Assembly (NCBI GenBank): GCA_002346525.1
Contig: DDZY01000148.1
Coordinates: forward strand, 1-5,633
DNA length: 5,633 nucleotides
Origin: Proteobacteria bacterium UBA2996
GTDB taxonomy: Bacteria; Pseudomonadota; Gammaproteobacteria; Arenicellales; UBA868
Direction: 5' to 3'
Made by a program: the position numbers and the translations under genes. Positions 1 through 5,633 of the stretch are shown piece after piece (position 1 is the first letter of the stretch; the number at the start of each line of letters is the position of its first letter). The notes beneath the pieces were generated by a model, which did no database searches, was not told the origin of the DNA, and worked only from the letters and a program-made list of their open reading frames with translations.

Positions 1-1277
1 ATACCTGCCACCATCCCCCACCATAACCCGACCGCGCCCCGACCCATTTCGATGCCCAGCCACCAGGCTGCGGGTAAACCGACAATCCAGAAACTGAGCG
101 AGATCAGTAACGGTCCGTTGACATCTTTAAAGCCACGCAGCGCCCCTTGCGCGGTGATGTAAGTGGCATCAAACATCTGCAAAAAAGCGACCGCGAATAA
201 CAGCGGCAATGCGGCCTGGATCACTGCGACATCCGATGTATAGATGCCCGCTATCCACTGGGGCGTGGTGAGGATTAGCAGAATCGATGGAATCACCAAC
301 GCCAGGCTACAAGAAAGACCAAGCAATCCACGTGCGCGGGCCAAAGCGGGATCTTGCTGGCCAATCGCCTGTCCGACCCGCGCCATCGTCGCGCTCGACA
401 CGCTTACCGGAATCATGAAGACCACCGTGGCATAGTTGATGGCGACCTGGTGTGCTGCAAGCCAAACGTGGCCCATTTTTCCCATCATCAGAGCGATCGC
501 ACTGAAAAAACCCGAGTCGAGTACCAGCGTCGCTGCGATCGGCACTCCCAGTTTCGATAAAACGAGACATTCTCGTCCGGGCATTGGAAACGAACTGAAC
601 AAACGACGGGAGCGATAGCGTGGGGCAAAGAGCACAAATCCGAGTAGTCCCAGCGCATTAAGCGTCATGACGAGCACCAGGTTCATCGCCGCCCCCTCAA
701 CGCCCAGAGGCGGCAAGCCGAAGTGTCCGAAGATCAATGCCCAATTACCGATGACCACAACGGGAAGCGTGGCAACGTTGATGACCAGCATCGGCCGGGA
801 ATGGCCTGTGGCCTCACAAAGAAATCTCAGCGCGAGATAAAAGCAACTCGGCGGCATCGACCAAGCTGCAAGATCCAGATAATCCTGCACCAGAGGGATG
901 ATGGCAGGGTCTACCCCGATCCAATACATAAGATATCCCATCTCCCGCAGCAGGAAGAAAGCCACGACACTCATGATTAAGGCAAGCCACAGGCCCTGCT
1001 GGAAAGCACTTCTGATGCCCTCGTTGCGCCCTGCGCCAAAGTGCTGGGCGATAGTGGGTGACAGGGACATCATGATCCCAAGACAAACCAGGAACACAAA
1101 AATCATGAAAGATCCGCCCAGTCCCAACGCCGCCAACTCGACGGAGCCGACCCGGCCCATCATTAAAATGGCAACGGTGGTGTTGCTGACCTGAATGAAC
1201 TGCGTGAGGATGATTGGCAGGCTGAGCTTTAACAGCCCGGCCAGCTCAAGCCTAACCGCAAAGCTAGAGGCTTTCAT
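1..1277 (-). CDS. MATE family (NorM-type) multidrug efflux transporter, C-terminus cut by window edge
   Basis: Inner-membrane antiporter of the MATE family, which exports cationic drugs and toxic compounds using Na+ or H+ gradients. The frame is open from the ATG at 1277 to the left edge, giving 425 visible residues. NorM proteins are usually about 450-460, so roughly 30 C-terminal residues are missing. It is hydrophobic throughout, with about eleven of the usual twelve helices visible. NorM-like signatures include AAHQVAIN (274-281), the segment around VFMIPVSVSSA (286-296) and GALRGFKD (378-385). Against Vibrio cholerae NorM, aligned from memory, Glu255 and Asp371 correspond to Asp254 and Asp370 here. 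The TM1 Asp36 position is Ala36, which is unusual. The start is supported by AGGA five bases upstream (1283-1286). It lies 45 nt downstream of the MFS gene on the same strand, so the two are probably cotranscribed. The substrate cannot be read from the sequence. Confidence 0.93.
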   Translation of the reverse strand, partial: MKASSFAVRLELAGLLKLSLPIILTQFIQVSNTTVAILMMGRVGSVELAALGLGGSFMIFVFLVCLGIMMSLSPTIAQHFGAGRNEGIRSAFQQGLWLALIMSVVAFFLLREMGYLMYWIGVDPAIIPLVQDYLDLAAWSMPPSCFYLALRFLCEATGHSRPMLVINVATLPVVVIGNWALIFGHFGLPPLGVEGAAMNLVLVMTLNALGLLGFVLFAPRYRSRRLFSSFPMPGRECLVLSKLGVPIAATLVLDSGFFSAIALMMGKMGHVWLAAHQVAINYATVVFMIPVSVSSATMARVGQAIGQQDPALARARGLLGLSCSLALVIPSILLILTTPQWIAGIYTSDVAVIQAALPLLFAVAFLQMFDATYITAQGALRGFKDVNGPLLISLSFWIVGLPAAWWLGIEMGRGAVGLWWGMVAG

Positions 1278-1322
1278 AAAAATCCTGCCGTATCGCAAAA
1301 AAAGAACAAGGCTGAGATCAGA

Positions 1323-2516
1323 TCAAGTAATGGGTCTTACGCGATAGTACGCTTTGCGAAGACTCATCATGAGAAAGCCACCCGCCACAATCATCATGAC
1401 CAAGGTCAATCCGTAAGGATCCCAAAGGTCCATACTGAGTCCGCCAATAAGCGGCCCCACGAATGCACCAAAGCCCCAATACACGCCAAATGCGGCCATC
1501 GCTGTGGCTAACTCTACGCCTTTGAACCACTGTCCCGCGATGATCATCGTGACGGTATAGACGCCGGCAAAAAACCCCCACCACAAGAATAATGTGATCC
1601 AGAGCAAAATCTTTGATGCAACTACCAGCGGCCACACCAGCGCGCCCAGGAACGCTACCAGAGCGCAGGTCACTAGGACCTTGCGAGCATCAAAATAATC
1701 GGCCGCCCAGCCGATCGGTAACTGCAGCAGCGCGCCACCCAAAGCGCCAAAGAAAAGCATCAGTGTCGCGGCGGATTCGTCCAGACCGACTCTCAGCCCA
1801 TATACCGGCATCAGGCTCGTGGTCGCGAGATCCTTGAATGCCACCACAAAGCAGGCCACGGCCAGAAGCGGTGCCACCTTCAAAAAGCTCAACACACCAA
1901 ACGCGGGCTCTTCGATGGAAGACGGGCGGTATCGATCAGCAAAAAACAGGGGCAAACCTGCAAGCGCCATCAGGACCATACCGGCCACAAACGGAGTCAG
2001 GTCTGACACCCCGGTATACGACAGCATCAAGGGGCCCAGCGCAAAACTTAAGGCCAGCGTAGTGTTGTAAAGGCCCATGACCCGGCCTCGATGCGGCTTT
2101 GGCGCAATCTCGATCATCCAGGTTTCCGTCACCACGAAAAGCACAGCTCCCGTGAGACCTCCGAGAAAGCGGATGATGAACCAGGCGATTAATGACTCGG
2201 TGGCCATCAACGCATAGATCAATGCAAGTTCAATAACGACGCCCACTACCAAAAGATTGCGCCCTTCCAGTCGGCGCATGATCTTGGGGACAACAAAAGA
2301 CCCAATCATGACGCCCACCGGTGCCGTCATCGCGAGTGTGCCGATAACAGTCGTGCTGACACCTCTCCCTTCCAGAATGAGGGAGAGCAAGGGCGTAAAG
2401 AGGCTGATGGTGATTCCGTAGATACTGAGGCAACTGATCAGTGCAGCCAGCGTCAGCCCCTGCTGACGCGTCCACACGGAACCGCTGGTCTGACCGTTGC
2501 TCATTTCATCTGTCAT
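1323..2516 (-). CDS. MFS transporter, YcaD-like efflux-type permease
   Basis: Twelve-helix inner-membrane permease of the major facilitator superfamily, 397 residues from the ATG at 2516, close to the usual 380-420. The first helix starts near residue 21. A charged loop follows the sixth helix (about 193-208). Two stretches recall E. coli YcaD and relatives: the TM4-5 region with ETW at 131-133 and HRGRVMGLY at 142-150, and the TM7-8 region with SLMPVYGLRVGLDES at 234-248. The loop after TM8 carries the MFS motif-A pattern (GWAADYFDARKV, 269-280), while the TM2-3 copy is degenerate. A GTG at 2570 would add 18 polar residues. It has AGG seven bases upstream, whereas the ATG at 2516 has AAGGGA a long 13 bases upstream. 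I prefer 2516 because the extension resembles no part of the fold, but the start is uncertain. It is first in a likely operon with the MATE gene. The substrate is unknown, with drug or metabolite export the likeliest role. Confidence 0.9.
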   Translation of the reverse strand: MTDEMSNGQTSGSVWTRQQGLTLAALISCLSIYGITISLFTPLLSLILEGRGVSTTVIGTLAMTAPVGVMIGSFVVPKIMRRLEGRNLLVVGVVIELALIYALMATESLIAWFIIRFLGGLTGAVLFVVTETWMIEIAPKPHRGRVMGLYNTTLALSFALGPLMLSYTGVSDLTPFVAGMVLMALAGLPLFFADRYRPSSIEEPAFGVLSFLKVAPLLAVACFVVAFKDLATTSLMPVYGLRVGLDESAATLMLFFGALGGALLQLPIGWAADYFDARKVLVTCALVAFLGALVWPLVVASKILLWITLFLWWGFFAGVYTVTMIIAGQWFKGVELATAMAAFGVYWGFGAFVGPLIGGLSMDLWDPYGLTLVMMIVAGGFLMMSLRKAYYRVRPIT

Positions 2517-2585
2517 CAAAATCTGCGATTCCCTTCCCGATAGGAAAACGGCCTGACCGAAGTCATGCACTCTTCAGCCTAAACG

Positions 2586-2614
2586 ATTAGACCAGTCGCT
2601 AATGGTAAAATCTA
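2586..2614 (-). promoter_or_regulatory. Candidate promoter for the MFS-MATE operon
   Basis: Read on the minus strand, a -10-like TCTAAT (2591-2586, five of six consensus positions) lies 17 bp from a weak -35-like TAGATT (2614-2609, three of six). Transcription would start near 2580, giving a leader of about 60 nt before the ATG at 2516, or about 10 nt before the alternative GTG at 2570. The inverted repeat at 2588-2621 overlaps the -10 with one arm and abuts the -35 with the other, which supports the assignment. This is a consensus match by eye only. Confidence 0.4.
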
Positions 2615-2629
2615 TGGTCTACTCGCTAA
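2588..2629. promoter_or_regulatory. Composite repeat, probable repressor operator between the efflux genes and icd
   Basis: TAGACCA (2588-2594) and TGGTCTA (2615-2621) are perfect inverted copies. Each is followed, after one base, by TCGCTAA (2596-2602 and 2623-2629), so the heptamer also recurs as a direct repeat with a 27-bp period. TAGACC/GGTCTA half-sites recall operators of some TetR-family regulators of stress and efflux genes, such as NemR (from memory). The arms lie too far apart (34 bp outer span) for one standard TetR dimer, so two dimers, or a regulator using a direct repeat, may be involved. The location over the candidate leftward promoter suggests repression of the efflux genes. 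Control of icd is also possible. No regulator gene is present in the window. Confidence 0.5.
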
Positions 2630-2722
2630 CATGCAGTTTGCGCCATGAGGAACTGGCGTGAGTTGATAAATCCGCGGCTCCTTATCTAAAGCGTGCCCGG
2701 AATCTACCAGAGGTTCGATCAA

Positions 2723-4495
2723 ATGAGTTACCAGCACATTCAGCTGCCCGAGCAAGGAGAGAAAATTTCCGTCAAGGAGGGTCGACTGCATATCCCGGAC
2801 AACCCGATGGTGGGCTACGTCGAGGGTGACGGTATCGGTCCCGATATCACCCGCGCCATGCTGCGGGTACTGGATTCGGCCGTGGAGAAAGCCTACGGCG
2901 GGGAGCGGCAGATTCACTGGTGTGAACTCTATTTGGGTGAGAAAGCGGGCCGTATCTACGGCGGCAATTATTTTCCCGATGAGACCCTGGAGGCGATACG
3001 GGAACTCATTGTAGCGATCAAAGGTCCTCTCACCACACCGGTCGGGGGCGGCTTTCGCTCACTGAATGTCTCGCTGCGCCAGGCACTCGATCTGTATGCC
3101 TGCGTCCGGCCTGTGCGTTATTACGCGGGCGTTCCTTCTCCCATGAAGGAACCTGAAAAAGTCGACATTGTTATCTTCCGGGAGAACACCGAGGACGTCT
3201 ATGCCGGTCTTGAGTACGAATCCGGGACCGAAGACAACGTTCGTCTCGCACGTTTCCTGCGAAAAGAAATGGGCGCTGAGTTTTTTGAAGATGCCGGTCT
3301 TGGTGTCAAACCCATCAGCCCATTTGGCTCCAAGCGGCTGATCAGGAAGGCCATCCAGTACGCGATCGACAACCACCGTGAGAGCGTCACCCTGGTTCAC
3401 AAAGGCAACATCATGAAGTTCACCGAAGGTGCCTTTCGGAACTGGGGCTACGAACTTGCCAAAGAGGAATTCGGCGATCAGGTGGTGACTGAGGAAGAGT
3501 TATACGCGGTACATGGCGGTAAAGCCCCAGCCGGAAAAATCATCATCAAGGACCGTATTGCAGACATTATTTTTCAGTTACTGCAGTTGCGGCCCGCGGA
3601 ATTCGACGTGATCGCTACGATGAATCTCAACGGGGACTATCTGTCAGATGCGGCAGCGGCCGAAGTTGGGGGAATGGGCATTGCCCCAGGCGCCAACACG
3701 GCCGATCACGTGGCCGTTTTTGAGGCCACTCATGGCACCGCCCCCAAGTATGCCGATCAGGACAAGGTGAACCCCTCCTCTCTGATCTTTTCGGGCGTCA
3801 TGATGCTTGAGTACATGGGCTGGCGTGAGGCGGCGGATCTCATTAATGCAGCCTATCCCCGAGTCATCCAGGAAAAATTCGTTACCTATGACTTTGCCAG
3901 ACTCATGGATAACGCGCATACCGTCTCGACCAGTACCTTTGCCGACGCCCTGATTGCGCGAATCACCGGTGATCCGGAAGATCTCGCCCGCTATGAACAG
4001 GAACGGCGCGAAACACTGCAAAAAGAACGCGAGGCCCGTGAGGCCAGACGAGTCAGCGATCCCATGGCCGCTATGAAGGATTCAGGTCGGCAACCTTCCA
4101 CCGCGGCTGGCATCATGTCGCCGCTCAAAAGCATTCCGGATACCACCAGCGTCGCAGAAGCGCTTCAGAAAATGCGCGACCTTGGTATGCGGTCAATCAT
4201 GATCGAACCGGATGCGAGTGGGCAATGGGGTATCGTGACGCAGCGCGATGTTGTGACCAAAGTCCTTGGTGCAAACGTATCGGTTAATGAAACCACCGTT
4301 GGTGATATTGCGAACCGAAAACTTTTCAGCATACCCGCCGACGCAACGCTTCCCATGGTCGCCGAAGCGCTGCGTCAATACGATGTGCGTCGTCTGGTCG
4401 TAGAGGCTAAAGGCACGCCTGTAGGTATTGTTTCGCAGACTGACCTGATTAAAGTCATCGAGGAATTCGACTGGGGCTGGGAGTTGCACCATTAG
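2723..4495 (+). CDS. icd: NADP-dependent isocitrate dehydrogenase with fused C-terminal CBS-domain pair
   Basis: Cytosolic TCA-cycle enzyme converting isocitrate to 2-oxoglutarate, CO2 and NADPH, 590 residues. Residues 1-415 align nearly end to end with E. coli Icd. Substrate and metal residues are present: Ser113, Asn115, Arg119, Arg129, Arg153, Tyr160, Lys227, Asp281, Asp305 and Asp309. The NADP-selecting set is Lys342, Tyr343, Tyr389 and Arg393, rather than the Asp/Ile of NAD enzymes. Ser113 is the residue AceK phosphorylates in E. coli. A charged, probably helical linker (about 418-447) leads to two CBS domains (about 459-520 and 523-582) with nucleotide-type motifs GIVTQRD (503-509) and GIVSQTD (568-574). 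The protein ends in a Trp/His-rich tail. E. coli Icd stops near 416, so the last 175 residues are an addition. The ATG at 2723 has AGAGG nine bases upstream and matches the family N-terminus. A GTG at 2693 would add ten unmatched residues. The Icd assignment is firm; regulation by the CBS domains is inference. Confidence 0.96.
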   Translation: MSYQHIQLPEQGEKISVKEGRLHIPDNPMVGYVEGDGIGPDITRAMLRVLDSAVEKAYGGERQIHWCELYLGEKAGRIYGGNYFPDETLEAIRELIVAIKGPLTTPVGGGFRSLNVSLRQALDLYACVRPVRYYAGVPSPMKEPEKVDIVIFRENTEDVYAGLEYESGTEDNVRLARFLRKEMGAEFFEDAGLGVKPISPFGSKRLIRKAIQYAIDNHRESVTLVHKGNIMKFTEGAFRNWGYELAKEEFGDQVVTEEELYAVHGGKAPAGKIIIKDRIADIIFQLLQLRPAEFDVIATMNLNGDYLSDAAAAEVGGMGIAPGANTADHVAVFEATHGTAPKYADQDKVNPSSLIFSGVMMLEYMGWREAADLINAAYPRVIQEKFVTYDFARLMDNAHTVSTSTFADALIARITGDPEDLARYEQERRETLQKEREAREARRVSDPMAAMKDSGRQPSTAAGIMSPLKSIPDTTSVAEALQKMRDLGMRSIMIEPDASGQWGIVTQRDVVTKVLGANVSVNETTVGDIANRKLFSIPADATLPMVAEALRQYDVRRLVVEAKGTPVGIVSQTDLIKVIEEFDWGWELHH

Positions 4496-4566
4496 ACCAC
4501 CTTTGGGGACCGGCTCGTTGCCGTGTAGACTGAGTCGCCCGAAAATCATGTGGAGCACCCATCCAA

Positions 4567-5286
4567 GTGACAACCGCGAAAAAAGCTGTTCTCATCACCC
4601 ACGGCGGTGATGGCCCTCAAAACGCGGACCATGCCTCCCGAACGCTTGCACAACTTGGCTATGAGCTGGACTGGCGGATGCCGGATCAGGGCTCGACACT
4701 GCCCAAGGTCGATGAATCCATAGCCGTCACCGTGATTTACGGCGGTGGAAAACCCGCTGACGACAAAGACTGGTATACGGATCACTATCCCTGGCTTCAC
4801 GCTGAAATCGGATTCGCCAAAGACTGTGTAGCCAAGGGAGTACCTACCGTCGGTTTTTGTCTTGGGGGGCAGATCATTGCCCATGGCCTTGGCAGCATCA
4901 TTGGCCCGAGTCCGCAAGGCCATGCTGAATTTGGGTACTATGAACTGACCCCAACGGAAGCCGGGAAAGGCTTTATCCCGGATAACTTTCGAGTCACTCA
5001 GGCACACTATCACGGCTTTTCGCTCCCGGATGGCGCCACCCTGCTGGCGCGAACCGATGCGTTTGCGACCCAGGCGTTTGTGTTTGGGGAAACGACTTAC
5101 GGCTTTCAATTTCATCCCGAGTGCGCTCTTGAGAACTTCCAGCGATGGCAGGAAAAAGACCAGTCGCTCTATGAGCGGGAAGGCAGCCAAACCCGAAAGG
5201 AGCAGGATGCGTTGGCGCAAGATGCGCATGCGAGCCAAGCCAAGTGGCTTGAGCAGTTCCTTCATGACCTCGTTGGTCCTGCGTAG
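4567..5286 (+). CDS. Stand-alone class I glutamine amidotransferase
   Basis: Cytosolic triad-type (GATase1) domain protein, 239 residues, which would hydrolyse glutamine or a gamma-glutamyl compound. The nucleophile elbow GFCLGGQ (96-102) holds Cys98. The partner residues are His183 and Glu185 in FQFHPE (180-185), so the catalytic triad is complete. YGGG (58-61) and the HYHGFSLP stretch (147-154) fit GMP-synthase-like amidotransferase domains. The C-terminal 45 residues are a polar, Gln/Lys/Glu-rich helical tail ending in a WLEQFL segment, as in other free-standing members. No synthetase domain is fused or adjacent, so the ammonia acceptor is unknown. The GTG at 4567 is the only reasonable start, with GGAG 11 bases upstream (4552-4555). 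It lies 71 nt after icd and 57 nt before the amidinotransferase-like gene, more likely linked to the latter. A gamma-glutamyl hydrolase role is an alternative. Confidence 0.88.
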   Translation: MTTAKKAVLITHGGDGPQNADHASRTLAQLGYELDWRMPDQGSTLPKVDESIAVTVIYGGGKPADDKDWYTDHYPWLHAEIGFAKDCVAKGVPTVGFCLGGQIIAHGLGSIIGPSPQGHAEFGYYELTPTEAGKGFIPDNFRVTQAHYHGFSLPDGATLLARTDAFATQAFVFGETTYGFQFHPECALENFQRWQEKDQSLYEREGSQTRKEQDALAQDAHASQAKWLEQFLHDLVGPA

Positions 5287-5343
5287 TCAATAACACCGGC
5301 GTGCTTGATTGCTGTTGCTGACGAGGTGATAAGGGCTTAAACC

Positions 5344-5633
5344 GTGCTGGGCATTCGGAACGAATTCGATCCGCTGGAACTGGTAATTCTAGGGACCGGT
5401 ATCGGCCTGAAGGCTGAGGCTGATCCGGTGCTTCAACAGGGTTTGCCCAAAACAAGTGCTCTTTATTCCCAGCCGAACCCAAAGCTGACAGAGCGAGAAT
5501 TCGAGGGTGTCTGCCGCGCGCTAGAGCAGCGTGGCACAGTTGTTCAGCGTCCGGACATTGTGGATTCACCCGAGGTTGTCGATCAGACCTGTCCCCGGGA
5601 TATTGGTTTTGTCATCGACGATTTATATTTTGA
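5344..5633 (+). CDS. Arginine deiminase/amidinotransferase (pentein) family protein, N-terminal part only
   Basis: The frame is open from the GTG at 5344 to the right edge, giving 96 complete residues. AAGGG (5331-5335) lies eight bases upstream, and an in-frame TAA at 5338-5340 excludes any earlier start. The opening segment FDPLELVILGTGIGL (8-22) fits the first strand of the repeated beta-beta-alpha-beta unit of the guanidine-modifying superfamily, typically a 'seeDPLk.ViVG' pattern. The segment DQTCPRDIGFVIDD (80-93) is the hallmark Arg-Asp motif; Asp86 would bind the guanidinium group of the substrate. The catalytic His and Cys lie beyond the window. Members include arginine deiminase, dimethylarginine hydrolase and glycine or inosamine amidinotransferases, and which reaction applies here cannot be told. 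It follows the glutamine amidotransferase gene by 57 nt on the same strand, so cotranscription is likely. Confidence 0.8.
   Translation, partial: MLGIRNEFDPLELVILGTGIGLKAEADPVLQQGLPKTSALYSQPNPKLTEREFEGVCRALEQRGTVVQRPDIVDSPEVVDQTCPRDIGFVIDDLYF

Noticed and set aside
244..1194. Several plus-strand frames of 60-98 codons, and a minus-strand frame of 90 codons, within the MATE gene region
   Set aside because: All overlap the uninterrupted MATE frame, which has clear NorM signatures. They are compositional shadows.
2663..2688. TTGATA / TATCTA as a promoter for icd
   Set aside because: The spacer is only 14 bp and the -10 match is poor, so it is not convincing as a sigma-70 promoter.
3059..4021. 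Minus-strand frames of 113 and 125 codons opposite icd
   Set aside because: They are antisense to strongly conserved Icd catalytic sequence, and their translations resemble no protein family.
4511..4523. CGGC-TCGTT-GCCG hairpin after icd as a terminator
   Set aside because: The stem is only 4 bp and no T run follows, so intrinsic termination is not supported.
4518..4546. Promoter-like TTGCCG-17 bp-GAAAAT before the amidotransferase gene
   Set aside because: Four of six matches in each box, but the start site would fall on the ribosome binding site and leave almost no leader, so I do not call it.
4546..5265. Long minus-strand open frame (239 codons) opposite the glutamine amidotransferase gene
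   Set aside because: The plus frame has a complete catalytic triad and family-like sequence. The minus frame is an Arg/Ser/Gly-rich shadow with no recognisable domain.
5301..5321. Tiny GTG frame encoding a run of three cysteines in the gap before the amidinotransferase-like gene
   Set aside because: Only six codons, no ribosome binding site, and no sign of conservation that can be judged here.

Overview
This 5.6 kb window has the look of a gammaproteobacterial chromosome. The isocitrate dehydrogenase is an Escherichia coli-type enzyme, and the genes are tightly packed with short gaps. Base composition is moderately GC-rich. I cannot name the genus. There are five protein genes, two of them cut by the window edges. 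I see no RNA gene, mobile element or CRISPR array.

Left half, minus strand (1-2570): an MFS transporter gene (preferred start 2516) is followed after 45 nt by a NorM-type MATE efflux gene, whose C-terminal end runs off the left edge. They look like a two-gene efflux operon read leftward from an intergenic region at about 2571-2722. That region holds a candidate leftward promoter and a perfect 7-bp inverted repeat (TAGACCA / TGGTCTA). Each arm is followed by the same TCGCTAA heptamer. This looks like a repressor operator, and no regulator gene lies in the window.

Right half, plus strand (2723-5633): icd encodes a complete NADP-type isocitrate dehydrogenase with a charged helical linker and a pair of CBS domains fused to its C-terminus, 590 residues against about 416 in E. 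coli. After 71 nt comes a stand-alone class I glutamine amidotransferase with a complete Cys-His-Glu triad. After a further 57 nt comes the start of a protein of the arginine deiminase/amidinotransferase (pentein) type. The last two both use GTG starts and may form a small nitrogen or guanidino-compound unit.

The most interesting item is the Icd-CBS fusion. It keeps all recognisable catalytic and NADP-binding residues and the serine that AceK phosphorylates in E. coli, and it adds a putative adenine-nucleotide sensor to the enzyme at the TCA/glyoxylate branch point. Second are the MATE protein, which appears to have Ala in place of the conserved TM1 Asp, the composite operator between icd and the efflux genes, and the amidotransferase/amidinotransferase pair.
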